A DNA stretch of 24,047 nucleotides from Holosporaceae bacterium (GTDB lineage: Bacteria; Pseudomonadota; Alphaproteobacteria; UBA3830): NCBI GenBank assembly GCA_031258475.1, contig JAIRMS010000035.1, positions 1 to 24,047 on the forward strand, given 5' to 3'. The notes under the pieces were generated by a model that saw nothing but the letters and a program-made list of their open reading frames with translations, searched no databases and was not told where the DNA came from. Position 1 is the stretch's first letter; every line of letters begins with the position of its first letter. This document shows, one piece after another, positions 7,689 to 15,842 of this stretch. The position numbers and the translations under genes are program-made.

Positions 7689-7697
7689 CAGAAAAAC
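7689..7697 (+). repeat. left target-site duplication of the MITE
   Basis: CAGAAAAAC, identical to the 9 bases directly after the right end of the element (7846-7854). Confidence 0.6.
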
Positions 7698-7845
7698 TGA
7701 ATTGCCCAACAAAAATAGAATTTGCTCTATGGATTTACTGATTTTCCAGCTACTGTCGGAATTTTGATACCGTTTGCAGTATTTTCGCTGGATCTCTGAA
7801 AATCAACCTACTCAACCAACTTTTTCCATTTTTGTTGGGCAATTC
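7698..7845. mobile_element. MITE-like hairpin element with 9-bp target duplication
   Basis: 148 bp with no coding capacity. A perfect 18-bp inverted repeat, ATTTTTGTTGGGCAATTC at the right end (7828-7845) and its complement at 7699-7716, bounds it. Further nested complementary pairs lie inside: GATTTTC/GAAAATC, CCAGC/GCTGG and TACTG/CAGTA, so the whole unit can fold as one long imperfect hairpin. It is flanked by CAGAAAAAC on both sides. Terminal repeats plus a duplicated target are the marks of a non-autonomous element mobilised in trans. The parent transposase is not in this window, and the IS1634-like remnant at the right end has no visible match to these ends. Confidence 0.7.
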
Positions 7846-7854
7846 CAGAAAAAC
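7846..7854 (+). repeat. right target-site duplication of the MITE
   Basis: CAGAAAAAC, the second copy of the 9-bp direct repeat that brackets the hairpin element. Confidence 0.6.
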
Positions 7855-8039
7855 CACTGAAAATACAAAGGATCAAAGTACCAGATGTAAAAGCAATCAA
7901 ATATCATCAACTACGACCAGCTAAAGTTGGTGGTTTGGGATCACGTTCACAAAGCTGTCATTAAAAGTAAACTCAAAATTCCAATATCTTAAATTGTTAT
8001 CTTTGTGATACATTTCTTGCACAGCAATTAACTGCGACT

Positions 8040-8633
8040 CTAGAATGGATCGTTTTTTTCTGTTTCCATCAATACAGAATACTGAAGCAAAAAATCGCAA
8101 AATTCCTTAAAAAAACCCTCATGCTTATGTACTACAAGCGTCATATCTATCTGAGATAATTCTGCAACGCACTTTGCTTTCCCAAGCAATTCCATATCTT
8201 GGTAATAAACAAAAGGTTTAATCATAATATCTGGAAGTACTCCAAATACGCTCACCAAATTTTCTCTAGAAAGCTCATTAAGAGGTCTTTCTAACATTAA
8301 CTGAAACAACATTTTGTTATGTTTTGAAAAAAGCAAAGTGACAGGTCCGTGAAAACAAGTCAAACTTTCCTCAAGTCGATTCTCGTTGACAAGCTTTGAA
8401 CAAAAACCAAGTTGGCCAAGAACGATGTCTATTTCCGCCCTACTTAAAGTATCTCTTGTGTTTAACGTAGAGTACGCAAATACAAAACACCTACCAGCAC
8501 TTTCATGACTATCCATTTTTCCGCTGGCCACTATATTGGATACGACTTCCATCCCCAACACTCCACTCGCACACATCACTGCCGCAGCGCAACATGCACC
8601 GATCACACTCTTTATAATATCACGAAAATTCAT
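8040..8633 (-). CDS. secreted protein of unknown function, 197 residues
   Basis: No family recognised. The ATG is preceded by a strong TAGGAGG with 5-nt spacing, the best ribosome binding site in the accessory part of the window. The N-terminus (MNFRDIIKSVIGACCAAAVM) followed by CASGVLGMEV is a signal peptide, with likely cleavage after residue 27. The mature part is about 170 residues, predominantly helical in appearance, with six cysteines and no membrane segment. It stands alone on the minus strand between two non-coding spacers. The good start signals argue for a living gene. Function cannot be inferred beyond export across the inner membrane. Confidence 0.75.
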   Translation of the reverse strand: MNFRDIIKSVIGACCAAAVMCASGVLGMEVVSNIVASGKMDSHESAGRCFVFAYSTLNTRDTLSRAEIDIVLGQLGFCSKLVNENRLEESLTCFHGPVTLLFSKHNKMLFQLMLERPLNELSRENLVSVFGVLPDIMIKPFVYYQDMELLGKAKCVAELSQIDMTLVVHKHEGFFKEFCDFLLQYSVLMETEKNDPF

Positions 8634-9234
8634 AACAACCTCCTAAAATTAGAACAACCCCAAGCAGAGACAGCGAAATAAAATCATCGGGAAAATTGAT
8701 GAAACCAGAAGGCATTGACCGAGTTCTCCGCTACCGCCTTCATCATCTTTCCAGCATCGCTCGACCTCTCTTACAATCACAAAAACCACAACCACCAAAG
8801 TCAGGCTAGCACACACATTTCCCCTAATCAATAGTTTTCTAAGGAAAAATTAACTTTTGCAGTTTTATTATTGCTAAAACACACAAAATACGAAATAATG
8901 GGTCCTCTCCGATCGTGGAGCACGCATCCTGCAGTTGTAATTTCTTGGAGAGGATCACAATCGCTGAAAAACAGAGGCATACGGCTCTAAAACTTTATTC
9001 ATCCGGCTTCGTCGGGGGGTAAAATACATTGTGATTGCGGCAGCTATAGCAACCGCTCCAGGCTATCTGCTCAGATGCTGCTTATTCCTCTTGTACTGAA
9101 CTGGCTGTCCGCATTGGGTATGTATCATCCAGAGTCCCCTGCGCTCGCGATGCCCATGCCGACCTATGATCCAACCTCCTGAGGAAGACGCTCTCCTATC
9201 CTGGACTGCTTCGTCGCTTCGCTTAGTTGAAAAA
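8634..9234. other. repeat-bearing spacer downstream of trmD
   Basis: 601 bp without a supported gene. It contains an inverted repeat TCCTCTCC/GGAGAGGA (8903-8910, 8947-8954) with a 36-nt loop and, at 9211-9222, TCGTCGCTTCGC, which recurs inverted at 22970-22981. The part 9000-9230 is richer in G and C than its flanks and may be decayed coding DNA, though no frame is recognisable. The place normally held by rplS is empty. Confidence 0.45.
9211..9222 (-). repeat. short dispersed repeat, copy 1 (GCGAAGCGACGA)
   Basis: The minus strand reads GCGAAGCGACGA, matched exactly by 22970-22981 on the plus strand. The context, CTGGACTGCTTCGTCGCTTC on the plus strand, resembles an intergenic repeat I recall as common in Rickettsia-like alphaproteobacteria; that link is from memory. 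Confidence 0.4.
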
Positions 9235-9939
9235 TCAAAAAAGTTTTAAAAATTTGTCGATATAAGCCGCCCACATGTCCGGCCGTCTTTCTGACGTAAG
9301 CTTCTTGGATTGATTCATTCTAAATTCGGAAATATTTCGGTGATTTCCGGATAGAAGAACCTCAGGAACCGGCAGTCCGTTGAAAACGGCGGGTTTGGTA
9401 TACTGATCATATTCCAACAGATGATTTTGGAAGGAATCATCCCCGATCGACGCGTCATTTCCAATTACTCCGGGCAGAAGACGCACGCACCCTTCAATAA
9501 TCGCCATTGCGGCGGCTTCTCCGCCCAGCAAAACAAAATCTCCGATGGAAATTTCCTCCATCTCGTAGAAATCTATGATTCTCTGATCCACCCCTTCATA
9601 TCTGCCACAGAGCATGGTAACGCCGGGCAGACCGCTGAGTTCGCACAGGTCGGATTGCTTCATCTGTCTACCGCGTGGGGAAAAGTAGATCTTTTTCCAG
9701 CTTTTTTCGTTTTCGGAAAGGGTGCTGAACGCCATCTCAAATGTGACCGGAGAAAGAATCATGCCAGCGCCGCCCCCATGGGGAATCGAATCGATGCGAT
9801 CGCATTTTGCGGGAAATTTTTTCAAATCTATCAGATTCAGACTCCATTTTTTCTGATCCTGGGCTTTTTTCACGACAGAAACGCCCAAATTTCCGGGAAA
9901 CGCGTCGGGAAATATGCTGAAGACGTTTGCCTGCCACAT
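9235..9939 (-). CDS. trmD: tRNA (guanine-37-N1)-methyltransferase TrmD
   Basis: 234 residues. It methylates G37 next to the anticodon of tRNAs reading CUN, CCN and CGG, using S-adenosylmethionine, and prevents +1 frameshifting. The SPOUT (trefoil-knot) motifs are present: PHGGGAGM (53-60), LCGRYEGVDQR (110-120), ISIGDFVLLGGE (130-141). The catalytic-loop region GDDSF (166-170) is followed by LLEYDQYTKP; D168 is the probable general base. Its ATG overlaps the rimM stop by one base (TAATG). It is slightly shorter than the E. coli enzyme, with no missing core. It is the last gene of the rpsP-rimM-trmD operon. Confidence 0.97.
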   Translation of the reverse strand: MWQANVFSIFPDAFPGNLGVSVVKKAQDQKKWSLNLIDLKKFPAKCDRIDSIPHGGGAGMILSPVTFEMAFSTLSENEKSWKKIYFSPRGRQMKQSDLCELSGLPGVTMLCGRYEGVDQRIIDFYEMEEISIGDFVLLGGEAAAMAIIEGCVRLLPGVIGNDASIGDDSFQNHLLEYDQYTKPAVFNGLPVPEVLLSGNHRNISEFRMNQSKKLTSERRPDMWAAYIDKFLKLF

Positions 9940-10418
9940 TAGTCTTTAAATCCGTTGAAGGCGTCCAAGGTCATGATGATTTGATCATCGGAATCCGGGA
10001 AATTTTCCTGCGTATATGGAACCAAAAACGTCTCGTTTCCATGGGAAACTTCGATAAGATCGCCGGCCCCATAGTTTTTAACATCGGTTATTTTGCACAC
10101 AATATCCGAATCCATGACCCGGACTTCTCTGCCTATTAGATCGCAAAAATAAACTTCGTTTTTTCTGATTTGTGGCAGGTCGGATTTTTTTACATAGAAA
10201 ATTTTGCCTTTGAGAGATTCTGCAGCATTTCGATCGTTTATATTTTCGATGGAAATTGCCAATTTATTTCCGCCGAGAAACCTTATAATACAGAATGAGA
10301 AAGCGTTCTCCTGCCCGTCGTATACCTTTTTATAGTGACTTAGATTATGAGAGAGGGTAACCACACGCAACGCCCCGCGTGTTCCAAAGGCTCCGGCAAC
10401 GCGCAGAATTTCTATCAT
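9939..10418 (-). CDS. rimM: ribosome maturation factor RimM
   Basis: 159 residues. It is a 30S assembly factor that binds S19 and helps mature the 16S rRNA 3' domain. The N-terminal RimM beta-barrel (MIEILRVAGAFGTRGALRV onward, to about residue 80) and the C-terminal PRC barrel (from about 90, with GAGDLIEVSHGNETFLVPYT) are both recognisable. It starts 8 nt after the rpsP stop and its stop overlaps the trmD start. It is shorter than the E. coli protein (182), mainly through short loops. Confidence 0.94.
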   Translation of the reverse strand: MIEILRVAGAFGTRGALRVVTLSHNLSHYKKVYDGQENAFSFCIIRFLGGNKLAISIENINDRNAAESLKGKIFYVKKSDLPQIRKNEVYFCDLIGREVRVMDSDIVCKITDVKNYGAGDLIEVSHGNETFLVPYTQENFPDSDDQIIMTLDAFNGFKD

Positions 10419-10426
10419 GCCTTTTT

Positions 10427-10783
10427 CTATTCGGCGGGAGTAGTGGCTTCGGTCTGTTGTTTAGCCTTCAGTCTTTCCATGGCTTTCTTCTTCGGGGCAG
10501 ACTTTTGTGGAGTTTCGCAAATAACAGGCTTTTCGCACAGCCCGAGCTTGCTCAGCAATACCGTCACCCTGTCGGATAACTTGGCACCGACCGATGTCCA
10601 ATATTTTATTCTGTCTGCATTTGCAACGATGCGGTTCGGATTTTCATGGGCCAGAAATGGATCATAGGAACCGACCCTTTCGAGAAACGCTCCATCCCTA
10701 GAGTTCCTGGAATCAGTCACCACCATTCTGTAAAACGGATGCTTTTTTGCTCCGCCGCGAGCCAAACGAATCTTTAAAGCCAC
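10427..10783 (-). CDS. rpsP: 30S ribosomal protein S16
   Basis: 118 residues starting at GTG (10783-10781). An ATG four codons upstream is in frame, but that ATGGAG contains the GGAG that sits 6 nt before the GTG, and S16 proteins begin MALKIRLARGG as here, so GTG is the better start. The core is conserved: RLARGGAKKHPFYRMVVTDSRN, then GAFLERVGSYDP, then the ADRIKYWTSVGAKLSDRV helix. The tail (about residues 85-118) is Lys/Ala/Gln rich as in other alphaproteobacteria. It is the first gene of the operon and the probable promoter is at 10816-10844. Confidence 0.96.
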   Translation of the reverse strand: MALKIRLARGGAKKHPFYRMVVTDSRNSRDGAFLERVGSYDPFLAHENPNRIVANADRIKYWTSVGAKLSDRVTVLLSKLGLCEKPVICETPQKSAPKKKAMERLKAKQQTEATTPAE

Positions 10784-10815
10784 TAAAATCTCCATGAAAA
10801 AATAAAACAGTGCAC

Positions 10816-10844
10816 CTTATAGCAGCAAAAATCCCAAAAGTCCA
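10816..10844 (-). promoter_or_regulatory. candidate promoter of rpsP-rimM-trmD
   Basis: On the minus strand TGGACT (10844-10839) is followed after 17 nt by TATAAG (10821-10816), about 33 nt before the rpsP GTG. It agrees well with the sigma-70 consensus. Not tested. Confidence 0.45.
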
Positions 10845-10937
10845 GAAAAAAATGCTGGCCTCTGTCGGTCCTTGATCTCTTTATCAGATAACGCATTCTT
10901 GACTTCATATAAAATAAATTATAAGCTACTCCTAATC

Positions 10938-10943
10938 TATACT
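10938..10943 (+). promoter_or_regulatory. possible -10 element of pyk
   Basis: TATACT lies only 14 nt before the pyk ATG, with no good -35 at the expected distance (TAAATT). If used, the leader would be just a few bases, which would fit the poor ribosome binding site of pyk. An alternative is TTGACT (10899-10904) with TATAAG (10920-10925) at a short 15-nt spacing. Confidence 0.25.
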
Positions 10944-10956
10944 GAGTGAAAATGAC

Positions 10957-12351
10957 ATGAGGCGAAATCGCAATGGAAAGATAATAGCGACCATTGGTCC
11001 GTCTACGGGCAGCCCAGAAAATTTGGGAAAACTGTACCTGAAGGGAGTCGACGTATTCAGGTTGAATTTTTCCCACGGTTCCCACGAAGATCATGCCAAA
11101 ATTTTTGAGATTATTCGATCAATTGGTCGGAAGCACCACATTTTCCCAACGATTCTCGCAGATTTACAGGGACCAAAGCTGAGGATAGGAACTTTCAGGG
11201 ATGATAAGATTACCCTTAAAGAGGGAGACGTTTTTAGGTTTGATGCAGATTCCACTCCAGGAAATTTGTCCAGAGTATATTTTCCTCATCCGGAAATTCT
11301 TGGAGAGATACAGGCCGGCACCATATTGCTTTTGGATGATGGAAAGCTGAAATTCGAAGTCGTATCCCGGGAGGAAAATTGTATAGAAACCCGGGTACTG
11401 ATCGGCGGACAGTTATCCAACAAAAAGGGAATAAATATCCCAAACCTGAAGTTGCCCATCTCCAATCTAACGAAGAAAGATTTGGCAGATTTGGAGTTTG
11501 CGCTGGAACTTGGGGCGGATTGGATAGTTTTATCGTTTGTGCAAAGCGTTGAAGACGTAGAAAAAGCCAAAAACATAATAAATGGACGGGCCGGAGTTAT
11601 ATCAAAACTGGAAAAACCGCAGGCAATCAAGGCTCTTGAGCCAATAATCAATGCGTCCGACGCCATCATGATTGCCCGCGGCGATTTGGGAGTTGAGGTA
11701 GGCCAGGAAAACGTTCCAAGTATTCAAAAACGCGCCATAGGGGCATGTCAGAGACTTGGGCGACCGGTGATAGTTGCAACGCAGATGCTCGAATCTATGA
11801 TTGTCTCCCCAACTCCGACAAGGGCGGAGGTATCGGACGTTGCCAATGCAGTTTATCAAGGAGTCGACGCCATCATGTTGTCGGCGGAGTCTGCGGTTGG
11901 ACAGTATCCATTTGAAGCGGTGGAAATGATGGATAAAATCATAGAAAAAACCGAATCGGATCCGCTGAGAGTAAAATACGTAGAAGACGAGATTCGTTTG
12001 CCACACAGAACGACACTCGACGCAATCTGTATGGCCGCCAAAAACGCCGCTGAGTACTCCTGCGCCAGCGCAATAGTATTATTTTCAAATTCCTTTGAAG
12101 CGGTATCAAGATGTTCCAGAATGCGCCCTAGGGTTCCGATAGTTTTTGTTTCCGATTCGTTCGGTTTGGCCAGCAAATGTGGATTGTGTGGCGGTGTCTA
12201 TTCCGTGATAGCCAAAAAAGAGTTTGAAATCGAGCATATGTATAAAACTGCGAAGACCATAGCTATGTACCATAAATTTGCGGCCAAAGGAGATAACATC
12301 GTCGTTTTAAACAATATTTCCGGCAATTCTGTGGCCATCTGCGAATTATAG
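10957..12351 (+). CDS. pyk: pyruvate kinase
   Basis: 464 residues, close to the usual 470-480. It converts phosphoenolpyruvate and ADP to pyruvate and ATP in the cytosol, the last step of glycolysis. Visible landmarks are TIGPST (12-17), VFRLNFSHG (33-41, with R35, N37 and S39 at the active site), LADLQGPKLRIG (68-78), the flexible B domain about 80-165, ISKLEKPQA (215-223, catalytic K217 and metal ligand E219), IARGDLGVEV (239-248) and VATQMLESM (273-281). The C-terminal domain is complete. No strong Shine-Dalgarno sequence precedes the ATG. It is divergent from rpsP. Retention of Pyk implies that the cell can still draw ATP from glycolytic intermediates. Confidence 0.97.
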   Translation: MRRNRNGKIIATIGPSTGSPENLGKLYLKGVDVFRLNFSHGSHEDHAKIFEIIRSIGRKHHIFPTILADLQGPKLRIGTFRDDKITLKEGDVFRFDADSTPGNLSRVYFPHPEILGEIQAGTILLLDDGKLKFEVVSREENCIETRVLIGGQLSNKKGINIPNLKLPISNLTKKDLADLEFALELGADWIVLSFVQSVEDVEKAKNIINGRAGVISKLEKPQAIKALEPIINASDAIMIARGDLGVEVGQENVPSIQKRAIGACQRLGRPVIVATQMLESMIVSPTPTRAEVSDVANAVYQGVDAIMLSAESAVGQYPFEAVEMMDKIIEKTESDPLRVKYVEDEIRLPHRTTLDAICMAAKNAAEYSCASAIVLFSNSFEAVSRCSRMRPRVPIVFVSDSFGLASKCGLCGGVYSVIAKKEFEIEHMYKTAKTIAMYHKFAAKGDNIVVLNNISGNSVAICEL

Positions 12352-12382
12352 GACCATAGGGAACCACTCTTCTCTCCCGATT

Positions 12383-12395
12383 AACGCCTGGCGTT
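12383..12395. promoter_or_regulatory. perfect dyad upstream of the BON lipoprotein gene
   Basis: AACGCC-T-GGCGTT, a 6-bp dyad around one central base, lies between pyk and the lipoprotein gene. The geometry suits a dimeric regulator better than a terminator, and no T-run follows. Confidence 0.3.
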
Positions 12396-12444
12396 GGATA
12401 AATAAAGGTGTTAGAATGAATTATTGCGAGAAAGTGTATTAAAT

Positions 12445-13038
12445 ATGAAAAAAAATTATGTTTTTGCGTTGGCGTCTCTGTTGTTTTGTGGAGCGTGCGA
12501 TCCCGTAACTTTGGCCTTTGGAGGAACCGCCGCCGTCGGAGCCACGTCCGTTCGTAATCAAAATGGAATTTCCGGCAGTATTTCCGATACAGAGCTCCAA
12601 ACAAAAATAAATCGTGTTCTTTTCAGCAATGATAGGGATCTTTTCGACAAAATAGAGCTGTCGGTTAAGCACGGGATGGTGGTGGTCATCGGATATGTGG
12701 ACGACGAATCTCAACGAGATAAGGCGATGCAGATAGTAAGGGGCGTAGATGGTTCCAAGGAAGTTTTCGATGAAATACGGGTACAAAAAGCTCCGAGCGC
12801 ATCTGATCTCGCCCTGGATTCCAGCATAACCTCCCGCGTAAAATCCTCCCTGCTTTTCGACGGTAACGTCTCTTCTCTCAACTACGATATCACAACGGTA
12901 AAGGGAATTATCTACATTTGCGGAACGGCCCAGTCTAAATATGAAAGGGATGTGGTTCTAAATATAGCAAGAACAACCTCAGGTGTGGAAAAGGTCGTCG
13001 CATACATAAAATTGAATAATAAAAACGGAACAAATTAG
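12445..13038 (+). CDS. dolP: BON-domain lipoprotein, DolP (YraP)-like
   Basis: 197 residues. The ATG is chosen because it opens a lipoprotein signal (MKKNYVFALASLLFCGAC, lipidated Cys 18); the frame extends upstream to a TTG with no signal sense. After a Gly/Ala-rich linker (FGGTAAVGATS) come two BON domains, about residues 41-110 and 119-190, each ending in the typical GV..V or GS.EV turn. This order (lipidated Cys, TAAVG linker, BON-BON) is that of E. coli DolP, an outer-membrane lipoprotein that binds anionic phospholipid at division sites and supports membrane integrity and BAM function. The lipobox position -3 is Cys rather than Leu, slightly unusual. The stop overlaps the comM start by one base, so the two are probably one transcript. 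Confidence 0.8.
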   Translation: MKKNYVFALASLLFCGACDPVTLAFGGTAAVGATSVRNQNGISGSISDTELQTKINRVLFSNDRDLFDKIELSVKHGMVVVIGYVDDESQRDKAMQIVRGVDGSKEVFDEIRVQKAPSASDLALDSSITSRVKSSLLFDGNVSSLNYDITTVKGIIYICGTAQSKYERDVVLNIARTTSGVEKVVAYIKLNNKNGTN

Positions 13039-14543
13039 TGCAGGCCACTGTAAAAACTGTTTCTTTTATTGGAATTTCTACGGTTGAAATAGAAGTTCAA
13101 ATTCAAATGCTTAACGGAATTCCGGTGTTTACGATCGTTGGACTGCCGGATAAAACCGTGGCCGAATCTCGCGAGAGAATCCGGGCCTCCCTTTTTTCCA
13201 TGGGAATTTCCCTTCCGGCTAAGCGAATTACGGTGAACCTGGCGCCTGCTGATATTCAGAAGGAAGGAAGCCACTACGATCTCCCAATATCTCTGGCCCT
13301 CTTAGCTGCGATGGGAATTGTCCAGCAGGAGGATATCGCCAACGTTCTGGCGGTCGGAGAACTTTCTCTCAGCGGAATAGTGGCGAAAGTTCCAGGCGTT
13401 TTGCCAGCTGCAATCTGCGCCAAATCGAACAATAGAACTCTCATATGTCCGGAAGAATGCGCCCAGGAGGCCGTTTGGGCCGGGGAAAACGCGATACTGG
13501 CCCCCAAAAGTCTACTTTCCCTCGTTAATCATTTCAAAGGGGAGCAGATTCTTCCGACCGTTAGAGCGACGCATTCGGATAGAACCGTAAAGCCGACAAA
13601 TTTCGGTTGTTTCAGCGATATAAAAGGACAAATGATAGCCAAACGAGCGATGGAAATAGCCGCCGCGGGCGCTCATAATATGCTGATGCAGGGACCTCCG
13701 GGCGTTGGGAAGTCACTACTGGCTTCGAGGATCCCAAGTATTCTTCCTCCGGTAACGCCCGAAGAAGCTCTTGAAATAACCATGATTCATAGCCTTGCCG
13801 GGCAAACGACCGAAGTTGGATTAATTACGGAGAGACCCTATCGCGCTCCGCATCATTCGGCGTCATTGGCCGCTCTGGTGGGTGGCGGAACCAATGCGAA
13901 ACCGGGAGAAATTTCCCTGGCCCATCGCGGAATTCTATTCCTGGACGAACTACCGGAATTTTCCAGGCAGACGTTGGAATCCTTGAGACAGCCTCTGGAA
14001 ACGGGAAAAATCACCATCGCCCGCGCCAGCAATCATGTGACATATCCGGCTAGAATTCAATTGATAGCGGCGATGAACCCCTGTCGTTGCGGTTACCTGG
14101 GCAACGTCGAGAGGGAGTGTAGTCTTGCGCCAAAGTGCGGAAAAAGCTACCTGGCAAAAATATCCGGGCCTCTGCTGGATAGGATCGATATATTCGTCGA
14201 TGTTCCCGACGTAAAGATTTCCGATTTTGTTCAAAACAAAGAGGATATCGAAAAATCGTCTTCCATTCGGGAACGAGTTATAAGAGCCAGAGAAATTCAA
14301 TTTCATCGCTATAGGGAGCTTTCTTTCATGACCAATTCCGAGGCCAATGGGCACGAATTGGAGCACCATCTGGCGAATTCTGCGAAGGAAATTCTATATA
14401 AATGCGTGGATAAGGCTAAAATCTCGGCGCGGGGATATTACAGAGTGCTGAAGCTGGCCAGGACCCTGGCGGACATAGAAGAATCCAGCGGCATAGAATC
14501 CCATCACGTCTCTGAAGCTCTGAGCTACAGAAGAATTATATGA
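13038..14543 (+). CDS. comM: ComM/YifB Mg-chelatase-like AAA+ ATPase
   Basis: 501 residues, normal length. It starts at GTG, overlapping the upstream TAG by one base (TAGTG). The N-terminal ChlI-like domain (about 1-175) contains VGLPDKTVAESRERIRAS and NLAPADIQKEGSHYDLPI. The AAA+ core has Walker A GPPGVGKS (219-226) and Walker B ILFLDELPEF (about 299-308). It is followed by the Cys-containing NPCRCGYLGN segment, the GPLLDRIDI sensor region, and a C-terminal lid domain. In naturally competent bacteria ComM is a hexameric helicase that promotes branch migration of incoming DNA during transformation. The family is also kept by many non-competent bacteria, so competence here is not established. 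Confidence 0.95.
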   Translation: MQATVKTVSFIGISTVEIEVQIQMLNGIPVFTIVGLPDKTVAESRERIRASLFSMGISLPAKRITVNLAPADIQKEGSHYDLPISLALLAAMGIVQQEDIANVLAVGELSLSGIVAKVPGVLPAAICAKSNNRTLICPEECAQEAVWAGENAILAPKSLLSLVNHFKGEQILPTVRATHSDRTVKPTNFGCFSDIKGQMIAKRAMEIAAAGAHNMLMQGPPGVGKSLLASRIPSILPPVTPEEALEITMIHSLAGQTTEVGLITERPYRAPHHSASLAALVGGGTNAKPGEISLAHRGILFLDELPEFSRQTLESLRQPLETGKITIARASNHVTYPARIQLIAAMNPCRCGYLGNVERECSLAPKCGKSYLAKISGPLLDRIDIFVDVPDVKISDFVQNKEDIEKSSSIRERVIRAREIQFHRYRELSFMTNSEANGHELEHHLANSAKEILYKCVDKAKISARGYYRVLKLARTLADIEESSGIESHHVSEALSYRRII

Positions 14544-14728
14544 GAGTGCTAGATTCTGAATCCACAGCCTTCTAGGTACAATTCCAGCGCCGTTCTTTTC
14601 TCTTCTTCTCCGTATTTCTTACTGTTATTTCTTCCTATCTGTACTCGGTTACAGAACTTGCTTCTTACACTGATACAAAAATATATCCCCCCTCTATGGA
14701 AATTTTTCTATTTACTTTTTGGGAAAAA

Positions 14729-14758
14729 TTGATTATGCTTCGAATATAACAATTATAG
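14729..14758 (+). promoter_or_regulatory. candidate promoter of the 270-residue secreted protein gene
   Basis: TTGATT (14729-14734) and TTATAG (14753-14758), 18 nt apart, end 14 nt before the start codon. That is close, so the leader would be very short. TTTACT with TATGCT slightly upstream is an alternative. Confidence 0.25.
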
Positions 14759-14772
14759 CGAAAGGATCAAAA

Positions 14773-15585
14773 ATGTTTGAAAAAAAGAATAGGTTAACCA
14801 TGGCGACATTGATGGGCTTTGTTTTGTCTGGAGATGCAGGATGTATGGATTGTGATGATTGGAGCAGTTTTACTGCTACTCCCCCGGATTTGTATTGTGG
14901 GACTGTACCAATAGAGGAGAGAGTTGATTTTCAGCCAGCGTTATCCCTCGATTCTCTTTTTAATGATGTGATGGGAGTTGATTCCTCGTCAGAAGACGAC
15001 GAAAGAAATACGAGCGACACGTATCGTTCATGGCTTGACCAGATCTCAGTAATCATTCGTCAGAGTTTTGGTAATACAATCTGCAGAAGTTGGTTTGATA
15101 AAACAATAAAGCAACGAGACAGTGCAGCCATCTTGGGAACGTTTGCGCAGCATATAAATGAGCTTATTCTTGCAAAACATCCCCATTGGACTTGTTCGGT
15201 GTCACAGGTGGACATTGCCCTGTGCCCACTTTTTTCCTACACGGAAGAAGAGCTAATAAACCTCCATTACGAAACGCACGGAAACACCTTTTATACAGCA
15301 CGATTCTATACTACCACGCAAAATCAGCTTGGTACAATACCACTTTTGCTGGAAAACATTGATTATAACAATGTCGAGGTTCTGGAAAATCCAGAGGACA
15401 CTCGTATTTGCTTTCAACTAAAACGAGCAGCGCCAGCGCTTTTCGTATCGAATGGACAGCTTCGTTGGTTTTTGGCACACAGTTTTTTTGTGGTTGTATC
15501 CAGTAAAGGGAGTATAAGGCGAGTTAGTCCTAGAGAGTGGCATATAAAATTTATTGATAGTCGCCCAATAAAGCGCGGTTCCTAG
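14773..15585 (+). CDS. secreted protein of unknown function, 270 residues
   Basis: No family recognised. The ATG has AAAGGA 6 nt upstream; the frame is open 18 codons further up, but that part has no start signal. Residues 1-24 (MFEKKNRLTMATLMGFVLSG, then DAGC) are a signal peptide. DAGC is only a weak lipobox, so export as a soluble protein is preferred. An acidic serine-rich stretch (SSSEDDERNTSD, about 75-86) looks disordered and links to a globular C-terminal region with several Trp and Cys residues. It lies between comM and pheS, in the same direction as both but with its own spacers of about 230 and 260 bp, so it looks like a single-gene insertion among housekeeping genes. Confidence 0.75.
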   Translation: MFEKKNRLTMATLMGFVLSGDAGCMDCDDWSSFTATPPDLYCGTVPIEERVDFQPALSLDSLFNDVMGVDSSSEDDERNTSDTYRSWLDQISVIIRQSFGNTICRSWFDKTIKQRDSAAILGTFAQHINELILAKHPHWTCSVSQVDIALCPLFSYTEEELINLHYETHGNTFYTARFYTTTQNQLGTIPLLLENIDYNNVEVLENPEDTRICFQLKRAAPALFVSNGQLRWFLAHSFFVVVSSKGSIRRVSPREWHIKFIDSRPIKRGS

Positions 15586-15614
15586 TGGAGTAAAATTGAA
15601 AGAATACTGCAATC

Positions 15615-15659
15615 GTTTGAATTGGAAGACTTTGCCATATGCTTGGTCTTCTTTCAAAC
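15615..15659 (+). terminator. strong hairpin after the 270-residue gene, possible terminator
   Basis: GTTTGAA (15615-15621) with TTCAAAC (15653-15659) and, inside, GAAGAC (15625-15630) with GTCTTC (15646-15651) give 13 paired bases with a 15-nt loop. A T-run comes only at about 15684-15690, so termination efficiency is uncertain. Confidence 0.4.
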
Positions 15660-15784
15660 AGTCTTCATTCTGATTCTATTCGATTTTTTTAACATAGATA
15701 TAGAGGTCGTCCATTTCCAAAACCCTTATTTTTCCGCCTTCTCACTGCAAATCCACAATCTACGAGTCTTCACATCAAACGCCA

Positions 15785-15812
15785 TTTAAATAGTTAATTT
15801 TTTTGTTATACT
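15785..15812 (+). promoter_or_regulatory. candidate promoter of pheST-lepA
   Basis: TTTAAA (15785-15790), a 16-nt spacer and TATACT (15807-15812), 30 nt before the pheS ATG. The same hexamer pair occurs upstream of pntAB. No leader peptide or T-box is visible. Confidence 0.4.
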
Positions 15813-15842
15813 CGGTCGGCAGACTTGATAGAAGGGGTGTGA

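Larger units (their letters stand above)
7453..8039. other. non-coding spacer carrying a MITE
   Basis: 587 bp between the convergent 526- and 197-residue genes. No open frame with a ribosome binding site is seen. The MITE-like hairpin at 7698-7845 is its main content. No GC-rich terminator stem with a T-run is visible after either gene. Confidence 0.5.

Noticed and set aside
8649..8831. 60-residue hydrophobic open frame upstream of the 197-residue gene
   Set aside because: It begins at TTG without a binding site and its composition is not convincing; it may be decayed DNA.
9421..9942. 173-residue frame antisense to trmD
   Set aside because: It is a mirror of a conserved gene, with no recognisable motif.
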